In this document: one piece after another, positions 17,839 through 30,696 of the stretch | Position numbering within the stretch: the first letter of the stretch is position 1 | Layout of the letters: every line of letters starts with the position of its first letter | DNA from: Daphnia carinata | Lineage: Eukaryota > Arthropoda > Branchiopoda > Diplostraca > Daphniidae | NCBI RefSeq assembly: GCF_022539665.2 | Contig: NC_081332.1 | Span: 3,257,884 to 3,321,883 of the forward strand | DNA: 64,000 bases | Direction of reading: 5' to 3' | Notes under the pieces: generated by a model | Database searches by the model: none | What the model saw: the letters and a program-made list of their open reading frames with translations, nothing else | What the model was told of the DNA's origin: nothing | Translations under genes and position numbers: made by a program

Positions 17839-20800
17839 TCAATCAGATTCTTGTCCATTGGATGCTAAATCCAACTTCTTGTTCCGTTTCGTCGGAGGTC
17901 CTATCATAGAAGGAAAAAAATTAGTTTCGTAACACAATAGTATGATATAGAGTTTTGCCTTCTGAAAAGTGGGAGGTAGTTCTTCTTCGAACATCTTCAA
18001 CCGTGTCCTCGCTGGCTGCCCACTCTAGTACTAGTCGTCTTCCATACAAATGTGTGCTTGCCGACAAACTTTCAAATGCCCTCTAGAAAAGCCCAAATTT
18101 TTTTTTTTAATTTGTATGACAAATAGCGCCCGAGGTCAACAGTACCTTCGCGTCTTGTTTGGTAATAAAATCAATAAACGCAAATCCGCGATGGGATTCA
18201 TTTCCGGCCAACTTTTTCGGTAAGCGAACAGCCTTCAGTTCACCAAACGGCCTTGATAATAGCGAAGAGTAATGTTAGAAATCATAAGTTTCATGAATTA
18301 ACAATCAAACCATTACTTGAATAGTTCCTTCACTTCCTTTATGGTGGCTTCAAACGGAATATTTCTGACCAGCAATTTACTGGAAATTGGTTCTTTATTT
18401 TTCGATGAAGTTTTTCTTGCCGTAGCAAGAGTTTCCTCCTTATTCTCCGCTCGACTCGAACGCTGGAGAAATTATGTTAATTGGCACGTCAAGACAACTT
18501 CAAATCAACTAGCAACTTTATACCTTCAATTCAATGGCATGTCCATCCAAGGTGGAGTTTTGCATCTCTTTCAAAGCTGTAACTGTTGATTTTTTGGATA
18601 AAAACTGGACAAATCCATAGCCCATAGATAAATATTGACCAGGATTTTTCGGATCCTTCTTTCGCGCCACGGTTGCGGAAAAAATTCGGCCACAGGACTC
18701 GAAATGCTGCCGCAATGTGTCATCGGTTGTACTAAAATTAAGGTTTTTGATGAAGAGTGTCGTGTCTTTTTCAGGCTGTTCTTCAACTTTATCCGAAGGA
18801 ATCGGATTATTTTCTTCCAAAGCGGCAACGGCTCCCTCGTCTTTGACTGCGGCATTTAGTATTGTTAAGTTTTTCACTCTACTATTTTGCATAAAGTGCT
18901 GTTAACGCCGCTTACCTTTCAGTTTGTTTTCAATAGGTGTAGACACAGCTCGTTGAGCAGCCGTTCGAAAAACGTCCACTGGAGCCCATTCCAGATAAAG
19001 AGGCATATGTCGAAACTTTGAATAGGCCAGCTTCCGGAAAGCTGCTTTTGCTTCGGTTGGTTCCAGATATTCAATAATACCAGTAACGCCGCGTGGAGGT
19101 AAGAGAACCCGGCCTAGTTCACCAAAAGGACTAAAAAGATCTCGAAGCTCTTCGACATTAGCTTGGGCGTCCAAATTTTTTACCAAAATCACAGTTTTCG
19201 AGCGCTGCTTTGGTACCTATAGAACATTCACAGTTAGGAAAATATAACAAAGAAAATACTTGGGAAAATTAATTACATCTTGAAACGCGTTTAATTCGAT
19301 CCCATTTTCAAGAAGGAACTGTTTTGTCTCTGCAACCAGTTGCGTTTCGCCGAGGGCCAAACGTACTGCTACACTCTGTTGCTGCTGCTGACCGTCTCTG
19401 CTTTCCAACAAAACCTGCGATTCACTAAATTTACTGAAATTATGTTTTAAATAATGCCTTTTCAGTTTTCACCTGCTCCTTGGTAGTCGCATACCGCTCA
19501 GCCATCAAAGTAGCGACCGCATTAGTACCGAGAAACAAGGTGTTCCAGTTGTGAGCTGAAGAAGCTTTATTTTTCTGGTCTTTTAACTTCTGTTTCTTGT
19601 AACTAGTACCTTCAGCATCTGAGTTTAAGAATGGGTGCAACCGATGTAAATTAAACAGTTATTGTTTTGGAATCAGGGACATGTTACCGTCATCATCTTC
19701 TTCACTTGGTTTCGGTTTTCCTGCGATTAGATGTAACATTCTCCCTTGAAACGCAGTTCCGTCGAGGGCCGTGTGGGCTCTGACGGCGTTTTCTGGTATG
19801 ACATACGTTACGAAGGCAAATCCCTATACAAAAAAATAATTATAAAAATTGTTGTTTTCAAACGAGACAAACTGACCTTGATTTTTCGAGAATATTTATC
19901 AATTGGAAGGTGCGTCTCGGCTAAAGGCCCATATCTCGAAAACAGAGCTTCCAAATCCTCTTCTGTCACCGTATAAGCGAGGTTACGAATAAAAATTCTT
20001 CCCGACTCGGCCACGGTCTCTTCCTTCTTCATGTCGTTTTCCTGTCGAATCCATGCTTCATTTTTCTTTTGGATCTGTGGGTGTTCAATAAGTTTTGCCT
20101 TTTTTTCAGATTTTACAACACTGATCCTGTGGCCGGCTTTAAGGAAAACAAGTGAAATGGGAATCAACGTGACAAAAAGCAGACCGGAAAATTGCAATAC
20201 CATGGAAACTTCGATGCTTATTGAGGGCTTTTTTCATGTCTTTTTCGGAAGAAAATCCAACGTATGCAACACCTTTGACTTTAGGAGGTAGCCGTATCGA
20301 ATCTAATTTGAGAGGAGCAAAAAACTCTTTGATGTCCTTTTTCTTAACTTGACAAGAAAACCCCCTAACTTTCAGATGCATGTAATCCTTAGGGGTTTTG
20401 GCTACTTTCACAGACAGTTTTGATGGTTTGTCAGTCTCTTCCTCCCCAGGTACAACTTTGGATTTAAGGTACTGTACAAAAAAAAACAAAAAAAACATAA
20501 TGATTCTCAGCCAAAACAACTACCATGAATGTAAACAGACCTCCAAATCACTAAGCTCCTTTTTGTGTGCAATTTTATCTGTCACATCAGCTTCTTCATT
20601 TGTATCGCTGCCATTATTTGTTGGAATAGGTTTTGTTGCTGAACCATCTATACCATCATTGTCCCAAATCTTGTCTGTTTGGCCGCGAGAATGTATTTCC
20701 CGAAATTCCGCAAATTCAGGATCTTCAGGTAAGCTATTTGTATCCTGCTTTTTTGCTGGTTTCACATTTTTAATAGGCATAGAAGCAGGAAAAACTTCGG

Positions 20801-21248
20801 TGGCCTTTTTTCCTTTTCTTTCTTTAGTACTCTCTCCCAAGTTTACACATCTTTCAACCTGTCACATAAAATCACAGTGGGAAAAAATAGTTTAGGCCTT
20901 GTGAGGTTCAACACAGGCAGGACTCAACAGAAAATACCTGAATTTTACATGATCCCACAAAGGTATTGTTGAAATAGGTTAGAGCTGAGTCTGCTTCAGC
21001 GTCATTCTTGAAGCCAATAAAGCCAAAATGTCGAAAGTTTCCATCTTTGTCGTACTTAAGTTGAACGTCTGTGACTTGACCTTTCTGACTAAACGTGTCT
21101 TTTAGTTTCTGTGCTGATACCTGAAATCATCATAACAATTGTGAAAATTATTCATAGCTTTGCATGCAATGATGACAAAACAAGTCTTGGTTAAAAACAA
21201 TGGATTACTTACTGAACTTGGTAAATTTTTAACAATAATTCTCGTCAT
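17839..21248 (-). CDS. Rbm19: RBM19/Mrd1, six-RRM ribosome biogenesis protein (14 exons, complete)
   Basis: Nucleolar RNA-binding protein of the small-subunit processome, needed in yeast and animals for early pre-18S rRNA cleavages. Exons (5' to 3'): 21248-21213, 21120-20938, 20858-20541, 20471-20201, 20136-19877, 19823-19688, 19618-19473, 19414-19277, 19216-18916, 18846-18524, 18462-18317, 18251-18146, 18082-17959, 17900-17839. All phases join, giving 849 codons plus TGA. RRMs lie at about residues 2-77, 208-283, 315-392, 503-577, 625-704 and 733-812, with RNP motifs such as [33 protein letters not shown] and GFAFIDF. The DLE|YLKSKVV junction after exon 3 matches the family. The start is chosen because MTRIIVKNL places RRM1 at the N terminus, as in orthologues. 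Length is slightly below the human protein (960). The last intron (17,901-17,958) has a GC rather than GT donor. Confidence 0.93.
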
Positions 21249-21770
21249 TTCAAAGAAACCAAGCACTGCTTACATAGTAATATAATACTCAATAAACTAT
21301 TAATTTCCTGTTTCTGAATCTTTCAGGTTTGCTTCACAACGAGAATACAACGGAATCGGTGCACAGCACGTGGGACCTGTAAATTTCAACAACACAGACT
21401 GCCAAAAGTAGCGTAATTCATCGTCTGCTCCATCCTGCGTTGCCAGCTGTTTACTTAAAACTCTGCTCTGCGCAAACGCAAGCGCAACCCGCCAGACCAA
21501 CATGTAGCTAGGTGGGGATGGACCCGGCGTCAATTTTGTACAATTTTTGGGCGAGCGGTTGGAATCGTTTCAGGTTTCAGTGCAGTTTTTTCGGATCTGT
21601 GGGCCCCTTGCTTCCTGTCCATGGACATTTGGGGCGGTTTCAGCAAACAAAGCGGTGCCAGGAAAAAAGAAAACCGGTTCCAAATTCCGGTTACACACCT
21701 CGATTACACCGGTTTCTGTCCTGTTCACCCAAACTTTTATCCTGACAACCAAATAAAACTATAAAAGGAC
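21249..21770 (-). promoter_or_regulatory. Probable Rbm19 upstream region
   Basis: Lies between the Rbm19 ATG and the likely teneurin poly(A) signals. The transcription start is not identifiable. It contains a cluster of CCGGTT cores: AACCGGTT at 21,672-21,679, TTCCGGTTA at 21,686-21,694 and ACACCGGTTTC at 21,706-21,716, resembling Grainyhead-type sites. No TATA box placed with confidence. Confidence 0.35.
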
Positions 21771-21775
21771 AATAT

Positions 21776-21799
21776 TTTATTAGATATATTTCTTTTATT
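21776..21799 (-). terminator. Candidate poly(A) signals of the teneurin gene
   Basis: Two AATAAA hexamers on the minus strand (21,794-21,799 and 21,776-21,781) about 780-800 nt beyond the teneurin stop. They are the first canonical hexamers I find in that direction. Confidence 0.35.
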
Positions 21800-22577
21800 T
21801 TCCCAGCGACGAGTTAATTCAGAGTTTTTAAAATACACACAGCACTGAACATTTTTATGACAACTTGATCAGAAACAGTCAAATGAGAGCTAACACAACA
21901 GATGAAACAAATACAGTGAATTTTATACAGGTTTTTAGAACAATATACGACAGCATTTATATAATCATATGTATATATATATGTATGTCCACTGTAATAC
22001 GAGAGAGCAAAAATATTAAGAAGAAAATCGATCTAACCAAATTGTGCTCGTCACTTTTCAAAATAAAATTTTAAAAAATCAGCCATCAGCTGCACAAGCA
22101 GTGCAGAACTTCCACATCGCAATTTTTTTTATATAACTCGATTCTGGCATTGTTGTCAGCGGGATAACGCAGCGTTATTAGGTTTGTCACGTATTTAAAA
22201 AAAAAAAAAAATGTCCCCTTTGCTTTCTTAAAGTTGACTTGTGAGTTGGCCGTTAAGCAAAATTTACAAAAAAAACCACGACTACAAAAGACGTGACATT
22301 TTCAGTACTAGAACGGATTGGTTTTAGATTAATCAGACGTAGGCTAGTATTTTTATAAGGTTAATACTCTGCTGTATAGCCTCCCTACGGTATATAATAC
22401 GACAAGTGTCATATACGTGCGGGTCATGAAGAGAAGAGAAAAACGAATGGCAAAAAATTGGAGAAACATTAGATCGGGTTGGGAGGGGGCACTTTTTTTT
22501 TTAATAGTTTGGCACGTATCACAGTTGTTGGGACAAATTCCATCGCAGATTCCTAGAAGTCCAGGTGGAACGTGCCG
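21800..22577 (-). other. Presumed 3' UTR of the teneurin gene
   Basis: AT-rich non-coding sequence directly after the TAA at 22,578. No other gene visible. UTR status is inferred from position and the downstream AATAAA. Confidence 0.4.
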
Positions 22578-25106
22578 TTAACGACGAGGCACATCCAGCG
22601 AAGCTCCAGCTGCGTTGCGTTTACGGAATCTCATGGCTGTGGGGTCGTCTGCTAGCATGGGATAACTCCAGAGCGATTGCTGCAATTCCGGCCGGTACGT
22701 CGGGAGGTGGCCGTCACGAGATAGCTGTTCCATCTCAGTCTGCGTCATGAGGAATGTGTTGATACCTCCACGGCGGGCCAAGATTTGCTCGCGGTGCCAC
22801 GCTCGTCGAGCGGCCAATTTGACAGAGTGCCGCCAGAGCAATTCCGTTTCGGCGCCCAAATCGGTCCCGTAGATGACGACAAAGTTGCCGTGGCCGGTAG
22901 CGATCTTGATCTCCTTGGCACCCGTGTCGGGCGTGTCGTGCATCGTCAGATTGACGTTGGGTCCCAGCCGACGCAGAGCGGCCATATCTTCGGCCACTTT
23001 GATTCGGACGTTGTCCCCGCGTTTGAAAAAGTGGAACGTGTCCTGGCCGTGACCGTGGCCGGGCAACGTCAAATTGAGCCAACGGGAGTTGTTGAAGACG
23101 TTGGTGAACACGTCCCGGATGACCGGATCGGCCAGCGAAGTCGACGAAACGATGGCCCGTCCGTCGGAGCTCCTGGACACGAGAATGCCTCGGCCCAGCG
23201 TCGACGGAGCCAGTGCAAAGCGGATGCTGTTCAACTCCAGTTTGTCTGCGTTGGGAGTGGAACACCTTGACGAGAAATCGGTGAACTCGTGCAGCGCTTT
23301 GCGTCTCTGATTCAACTCCAAGAGCCGACTGGTGGTCAACATTGGTGGTTGTCTGACGATCGATTTGCTCGCAACAAGAGCGTTATTTTCATATTCGTAA
23401 GGTGATGGGATCTTGGGCAACTGGTATCCCATCCGATTGAGCCATTGCGGATAGCGGCTGCTGTGAGACAAGCGGAGGGCGCCAGTCAGACCAAACGCGT
23501 CCAAGTTCACGGGATCATTGCCGGGTAATCTGTACAAGTGGACCAGCTCGGGCTGGTAAGTCATCTTCGTCGCTCGCTGCCATTCGGGATTGAGCCATTG
23601 GCCGATGAGGGGATCGTAAATGCGGTCACCGCGGACGTGAACGTGTCCCGTGGCCGGATCTGCGATGCCTCCGCACCAATCAATCGGCATGTAAAGGTAC
23701 GGATTCGAATCGTAGACAACGTGTCCGTAAGGAGAACGGACCAACTCACGAACTACTTCGCCCTTTTGGCTGAAAACGACCGACGGAGTGCCACAGCGAT
23801 CGCCCGTGGCAACGTAGTAGCGATGACGCAAGATTTGGAAGTGCATCAGATGGTCGAATTCGTCGTAGGTCAACGTCGTCAATCGAAGATCCCGCGGGCT
23901 AAAGATGTGACTCACTTGATATTTACGTTGCGGATTGGCGTAGAAAAACTGCGTCACGTTGCCGTGCTGATCCCGCCTGCCGACAAGACGTCGGTGGTGA
24001 TCGTAAAAGTACCTCACATCGAACATGCCTTTTTTCTGAGCGCGGACGAGGAGTCCGGATGAAGACCATTGGAATTTCTCTTCCCTGGCATTCTGGATGA
24101 CATTTCCGGCGTCGTCGTACTGGTAGGCGCCTTCACCGAATTTGATGAGCCGATCGAAAGCGTTGTGCTGCATGGGGATCGAGTTGCCTCTGTAGGTCAA
24201 TTTGGCCAGGTTGCCGTGCTGGTCGTATCCGAATCGCCAGGATTCCGGAGCGTCGACCGAGACCAATTGGCCGTCGGCGTCGTAAGTCAGGTTCTTGATG
24301 TTGACGTAAGATTTGAGACCGAGATAACGAGTGTAAGTGCGCGTCTGATTGATCTTGCCTGCAGCGTCGTAATTTAATTCCATGCGGAAGACTTCTTCGT
24401 TGTGCAAAGTCAACGAGGAAGCGGACAGCTCCAAATGCGGGTTCAACGTCCGGGTAAAAATAGCCGTTCCGTCGAAATAGGAGGTTTCATTCGGTCGCAG
24501 CCGCGATATCTTAAACTGACCCATCTGTTCCAACGAGCCCGTTTTGGTCTGGTAACTGAGCGGCCAATCGGCCAGGATTTGTCCACCAATTCTTCCTTTA
24601 ATGCTGGAAGCCCTCAACAAGGAATCGTAGCCGTAAACGAATTTGAATCCAGCCAATCCCGTTTTGGCTCCGTAGTCCGTCTTGTCTTCCAGAATCATTC
24701 CGGCGCTGTTGGCCGTAACGTCCGAACGCAATTCAAACTCCCGTTCAGTGACGGTAGTCGTCGTAACGCCGTCCACTTCAGCTGAAGAGTCGATGCGACG
24801 ATCGCCACATACCTCCTCGGCCAATCGCGATCCGCGGTACCGATAGACGATCCGTCCGCTTTCGCCGGGGAACATAACCAATAGCTTCCGGCCTTCCGAA
24901 TCGTAATGTTCGACGTATGCGCTCTGGCTAGATGCGCTCGTACTGCTGCCCGGTGGTAAGTAGACCAACTTGTAGTAACCCATGGAGGGTTGGACAGAGA
25001 AGCTATGACGGCCGTTGCCGGACGGGAGCGTCAGCGATTTAAGGCCTCCAGACTCGTCGTAGGCATAGCTGAACGATCGTCCACTGGCCAATGTAATCTT
25101 CGTTGG
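22578..25106 (-). CDS. Ten-a: Teneurin last exon: YD shell, RHS core and C-terminal domain
   Basis: 2,529 nt ending in TAA. More YD repeats ([39 protein letters not shown]), then the RHS core signature ([15 protein letters not shown]). The C-terminal part carries [16 protein letters not shown] and [10 protein letters not shown], the region related to bacterial Rhs/Tox-GHH nuclease folds; in animals it acts as an adhesion and signalling domain, and I do not infer activity. The tail [13 protein letters not shown] is basic, with a possible processing site 13 residues before the end. Confidence 0.95.
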   Translation of the reverse strand, partial: PTKITLASGRSFSYAYDESGGLKSLTLPSGNGRHSFSVQPSMGYYKLVYLPPGSSTSASSQSAYVEHYDSEGRKLLVMFPGESGRIVYRYRGSRLAEEVCGDRRIDSSAEVDGVTTTTVTEREFELRSDVTANSAGMILEDKTDYGAKTGLAGFKFVYGYDSLLRASSIKGRIGGQILADWPLSYQTKTGSLEQMGQFKISRLRPNETSYFDGTAIFTRTLNPHLELSASSLTLHNEEVFRMELNYDAAGKINQTRTYTRYLGLKSYVNIKNLTYDADGQLVSVDAPESWRFGYDQHGNLAKLTYRGNSIPMQHNAFDRLIKFGEGAYQYDDAGNVIQNAREEKFQWSSSGLLVRAQKKGMFDVRYFYDHHRRLVGRRDQHGNVTQFFYANPQRKYQVSHIFSPRDLRLTTLTYDEFDHLMHFQILRHRYYVATGDRCGTPSVVFSQKGEVVRELVRSPYGHVVYDSNPYLYMPIDWCGGIADPATGHVHVRGDRIYDPLIGQWLNPEWQRATKMTYQPELVHLYRLPGNDPVNLDAFGLTGALRLSHSSRYPQWLNRMGYQLPKIPSPYEYENNALVASKSIVRQPPMLTTSRLLELNQRRKALHEFTDFSSRCSTPNADKLELNSIRFALAPSTLGRGILVSRSSDGRAIVSSTSLADPVIRDVFTNVFNNSRWLNLTLPGHGHGQDTFHFFKRGDNVRIKVAEDMAALRRLGPNVNLTMHDTPDTGAKEIKIATGHGNFVVIYGTDLGAETELLWRHSVKLAARRAWHREQILARRGGINTFLMTQTEMEQLSRDGHLPTYRPELQQSLWSYPMLADDPTAMRFRKRNAAGASLDVPRR

Positions 25107-28100
25107 CTATTTAAAAAAAAAAAAACGATAAATTTAAAGAGAAACACTTTATTTTACTAACATTCGAAAAGTGCATCTCACCACGTCGTTGGGACCGTAA
25201 ATGATTGTCCTCGATCCAGAATTGCCAGAATCCGAGCGAGATCGTGTTTCGGCCAGCAATCCTCGAGTGTCGTAACTGTAGATTTCCTGACGTTGACCCC
25301 ACATCCAGCTCTGAAGACGGCCATTTCTGTTTAAAACATGTTCCAAAAATCATTAAAGCGTTGCAATTTTTAATTCAAAATCCAAACGAAAAGTACTAAA
25401 CGTACCCATCGTAGTTGTAGCGAATGCCGTGGAAACCCGGTGGCAATCGAAGTTCCTTCAAATGTCCTTGCGAATCGCAGTGAAGTCCCATCACCAACTG
25501 GCGGTCGTTGTCGTACAGTTGCCGCCCGCCAGTTTGACTGTCCACCTCGGCGACAAGGAATTTGGCACCGTTGATCCTAATCGATTTGTCTTGCGAACGA
25601 CTGCCGCTGCTTCCAACCCGAACGCTTGTCGTCCATTCGCCGCGCATCGCCGAACCGCCAGACAGTTGCAATCTCTCCGACCATCCTTCGGTGCCGCCTT
25701 GCAACACGGGCTGGAAGCTGAACTGGTTGTCACCGGCCCATTCAACGAGCGACGTGCCATTCTTCATTAAATTGTAAACCATTCTGTTCTCTCCTGATTG
25801 AATGGCAGGGCCCGAGATGATCAACTCAACTGGATTGTCACGTTCCAAGGAAATACGTATGTTGGACGAAGTGGCAGCCGTGTCAAACGTGTACCGTTCA
25901 CCGTCCGGAAGGACAGTTTGAACGAGCCTTCCGTTCTGATCGTAGCGATAAATGGTGGTCAGTCCGTCCGACTCTGTCCGGCCAATCAATAATTTCGATG
26001 TGGTATCGTAATCGAATAGAGCGAAGCAATTGTTGGACGAGTTGATGTGCGTCAAGGCGCCCGTCAAACGGCTGATGGTCAGGTGGCTCTTGACGGACGC
26101 GCTCGTCTCGATGGCCTGGATCAGCTGATCGCCGCCGGATTCGCGGACAAAGTCGACTTTGTTGCCGCGCGAATCGATGATGGCCATGAGACGGCCGGAA
26201 GGGCCGTTGCGCGTGTACGAGAACGTCGTCTTGATGTTGCCGCTGACCGGTTCCTTGGTCGTCACGTGCTGGCCGTAACGATTAAAGACCAGAACCTCGC
26301 CGGCCGCCGGCCAGTTGATGGAATATTCACCGGAAAGCGGATCCGGTTGCGGATTGACGTAATCCAGCGAGAAAATCTGCAGCATTTGCTTGTCGGCGAC
26401 GTAGACGGCACCGTCGGGCGAGACGGCCATCGTGCTAATCGAGCTGGGAATCTGGCACGGCTGGCCGTCGCCGGAAACGCATTTCAGCTGTTCGCTGCGA
26501 CCGCTCGAGTCCGTCTCGATCAATCGGGTCGAATTGACTCCCGGTTTCTCCACCAGGTAGAGCTGGCCAGCTGGGCCGAAAGCGAATCCGGTGATGTGGC
26601 TGGCCGACGTTTGGGGAGCGGCCGATTGGGCGGCGCAGTGCTGCGGTTGGCCGGCAGCGACTTGGACGAACTGCGAGGCCGTCAATTTGAGGACGACGTT
26701 GTTGTCGATCCAGTGCAGAGTGTTGTCGATGGGATTGAGGGCCACTTGAGTCGGCCACAACGGCTGAATCTGGGCCGGTCTCACGGCCATATTGCACGGA
26801 GCCGGTTGGAGTCCGTAAATGGGGTTGGCCGGACGTCCGACTAGAGTGCGGATGATTCCGCTGCCGTCGACGTAGCGGACCGAAGTGCCGTCGGCAAAGT
26901 ACAAGATGCGATCGGGTGAGACGGCGACGCCCTTGGGGAAAACCAGACGGGCTTCCAGGGCCGGGCGACCGTCTCCGCACATTTCGGGATCGGCGGGCAG
27001 ACAGGGCTCGCCCGATCCGACGACGACTTCGTAATTGTTGTCCAATCCGGCTTGGGACGACGGAGACGACGGATTGAGAATTTGTTCCTCGTTGACGGCC
27101 GCCACCCGCAGGATCTGCTTCCTTTCGCAGTCGGACAGGTAGAGGGATCCGTCGATGGGCGAGACGGCCAAGTAATAAGAGTAGGAGACCTGACCAGTGG
27201 GTAAGTGAAGGACAGTAAAGACGCGGCCTTCAGGAGTCACTTTGCGAACCAAATTGAAATCGCCGACGTAGAGGGATCCGTCGCCGGCCGAAGCCATGGC
27301 CACCGGATTGAGGATCTTGGCGTAGGCGCTGGGCGAGGCGGCCTGGCATTCGACGCAAGTCAGGGATCGCGGCGATCCGGTGCCAATCATCAAATTCAAC
27401 TGACGCGGCCCGGATCTCAAATCCATCTGACCTCCGTCGCCTCTAAAGAGGACGTTCTGTCCGGCGATGAAATGGTGATGGACGTCCACATTGAACTCGC
27501 CTAAAGCGGAGATGTTGGGCGCGAATCCGGCCATGGGTGCGACCAGAGTCTGCCACGAAGTTGGGCATCCGTCGATGGAACTTTGATATCCGACGTGGAC
27601 ATAGGCTTCCGTCCGTCCGTGGATCTTTTGTCCGTAAACATTGTGCCGGTCCCAGGCGAAGGCGTAAGTCAAATTAGCTTCGGCTTCGAGCGTCACTTGA
27701 GTGACGGTCCCTTCGACGACGAGCCGAAGGTGGACGTAGCCAAGTTGAGCCGGGATGCCGCTGGCGGGCGTAAGTCTAAGCCTGAGCAGCGAGTGATAGT
27801 TGATGGCGTTTTCCGAGCGATAAACCAATTTATAATCGGCCATTCCCGGTATCGGCACAACTTCCTGCAAAACTTGTTTATCGGCTAGCAAGAGACCCAG
27901 TTGTCCGTCGCCGGATTGGTGCTGGAATTCCGCGTCTTGCGCTTCCAAAACGCTCGGCTGAATCATTTCCATTTCGTCGATACGACAGTGCGGCTTCTCG
28001 CTCGTCAGCTTAGAATTACGCTCGCCAGAGTTGCTCGACGTGAGACTGTCGCTGCTGTCCCCGAGTCGGAGAACGACTTTGTCCAGCACGACGATACGAT

Positions 28101-30662
28101 TCCAAGCTGCCCAAACGGTCCTCATTTCAGGCCGGTACGGATTCCGTTGAAACTGCAGCGTTACGGCTCCACCACCGTTCACCAAAATGTCAAACCTGCA
28201 CATGAATTTCGCCGAAAATAAAATACTTAAGCCGTAAATAAACGCTCATTTTGGGGATATTGATCCGCTTACCATCCGCCGTGACGTGTAAGAGTGAAAC
28301 CCAAACGAGGATGACGATCGACGCTGACACGAACACCCACCACGCCTAATCCTTGTTGAGACAAGACTCTTCCGCGTAATACTGCCACTCTCCTGAAAAA
28401 AAAAAAAAGAAGTTCAAAAGAACACGCAAGAAAAGCCATGAAATCGCAATCCTTCGACAAACAACAATCGCTTCCAAGAAATTCCTTACTTATCGACGTA
28501 TTCGTCCTTGTGGGCGTAGCTTTGAACGGCGTTGTCTTCGACGAGAAACTTCACCCGCTGATAGAAACTGCTGGTGCCGCTGTTGGATAGGGTCGGCTTA
28601 CGGGCGGCGATGTCGGCCGGATCGGCGGAGGCGAGGCACATCAGATGGTCGGTGCAGGACGGATTGGAACAGCAGTCGCTATCGGCGCAATCCGTCAGTC
28701 CGTCGCCGTCGTTGTCCTTGTCGTCGCCGCATTCCGTTTCCGTCATGATGGAACAATCGGATCCGGTCCAGCCGGGCGCGCATTCGCAGCTGAACTGGTT
28801 CGTCTGCAACAAGCTGTTGATTCCGCTTCCGACTTTGCCGCTCTGCAAGCAAACGCCACGGTTGTTGCCACAATTGCCAGGACACCCGTCTGCAAAGCAC
28901 CCCCGTGAAAATCCGTTCATTATCACCGGCTGATTGTCTTAAGTTAATTAAGATTTGACGGTGCGGGGTTGATCTTTACCGAGCGTGCAATGACGTCCGT
29001 TCCATCCGCGGGAGCAGATGCAAGTTCCGTTGACGCACTGTCCGTGCTGGCTGCATCGGGGATCGCACGACGTCGACACCAGGTGGCAACGGGAGCCGGT
29101 CCATCCTGGCGAGCAGACGCAGCTACTGTTGACGCAACGGCCGTTCTGTCCGCAATCCGATTGGCAAGTCAAAAGGGCTGCAAGGTCGTCAATGAAAGAA
29201 AACGATGAACATTGCATTACAAATAAAAATGAAGCCATCAATGGTAGATCAGAAGGTCAAATTAATATGTTCCCCCAACTTCTATTCGGTCGATCATCTA
29301 TTATATTCCAGAGATAATAAGACGAGGGAACTGGGAAATCAATTTCGCTCCACTGCCAACACAACCGCCCTCCCTGCCGCACACGGATGGCTCCTTGCTC
29401 ATGATTTTTGTTTACCAAGTGTCACACCCTAGAACACTAGGTCTCCTACGAGGATTGGACAACTGAAAAGGATTACTTTGTGGCAACACGCGCGCGTGCA
29501 GATTGACGAGATTTTGCTGCATGCGTGCCGGATACACACCCTGCGGTATACTGTCGGATGCGATGTTTGCTGAGCGCGGCTAATCCGCTGGAGAGTGGTT
29601 CTAAGGGCGAGCATGTTTACCCAAACGCTCTACTGCAAACGCCACTCTTCCCCCCTTCCCATTTTTTTTTTTTTTTTTTTTCTGCTGATTGTTGACTCAA
29701 CGCTTTGCTCGCTGTACCTGACCGTGATCCTTCCCCATTCGGAGGACCAACAAAAAAAAAAATAGAACTCAATTTCGTGATCGAATCTAATAAAAATGCG
29801 GAGACACAAGACCTTGATCGTAACGCAAGGCTCTGGACAGCAATGGCAGGAGAGAAAAACCATAAGACGAAAATTGGAGTGCTGTGTTACTATTGTGATA
29901 TCTAAGTATATCCAATGAAGAAAAAAAAAAAAAAAAAAAAAAAAAAAAGAAGAGACGAAACAAGCACACGGCTTGATATCGTTCTCTTTTTTTTTCTGTT
30001 TGGGTGGTGTTTCGTCATGGTAGCGAGATCTTCCTTTATCTTTTCCCTTTTAGGGTTTTTTTTTTTTTTTTTTTCGTTCGTTCCTTTGTTTGAGTTAGTC
30101 CATCCATCTAAAGCGAAACCTATCTCACTGGATATATTGGCTCTCGGATCTCTTTTCACTTCCGCGCTGACAGACGCTCGAATTTCCCTGGCTAGTGCTA
30201 CCATGACGACTAATGCGTCGAGTAGAGGACGAAGAGATAAAAGAGCCCAGTAGAAGATCATCAAAGAACCCAGAATAAAAAAAAAAAAGGGAAAGTCGAC
30301 GACATGGAACACATACCGAGCGCCTTCTTTCATCATCGGATTATAAAAACAAAAACAAAAAAAAACAAAAAAAAACGGAGAGTGAACGTTAAGTATGTTG
30401 GAACTTACGAGTTTCGCACGAGGCGCCAGTGTGCTCGGCGTCGCACTGGCAACGGCCGTTGACGCACGTTCCGTGCACCGAGCAAGGGATCGAACAGCTG
30501 ATGACGAATCCGCTGCCAGGAGCCAATGAACTGGAAACGGCGCCGAGTTCGCTGTAAGGTTGATCGCACTCTGCACCTGTCCAGCCGGCTTCGCAATGGC
30601 AACGGCCTCCACCGTAAGCTCCTCGTCCGCTGCACAAAACCGGGCACACACCTAAAATCAAT

Positions 30663-30696
<34 letters not shown>

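Noticed and set aside
22785..28908. Long plus-strand open frames opposite the teneurin exons
   Set aside because: They are antisense shadows of GC-rich coding exons, with compositions expected from the reverse strand and no domain.
29920..29948. Poly(A) tracts as tails of retroposed genes
   Set aside because: No adjacent coding homology or target duplications; such tracts occur every few hundred bases here.
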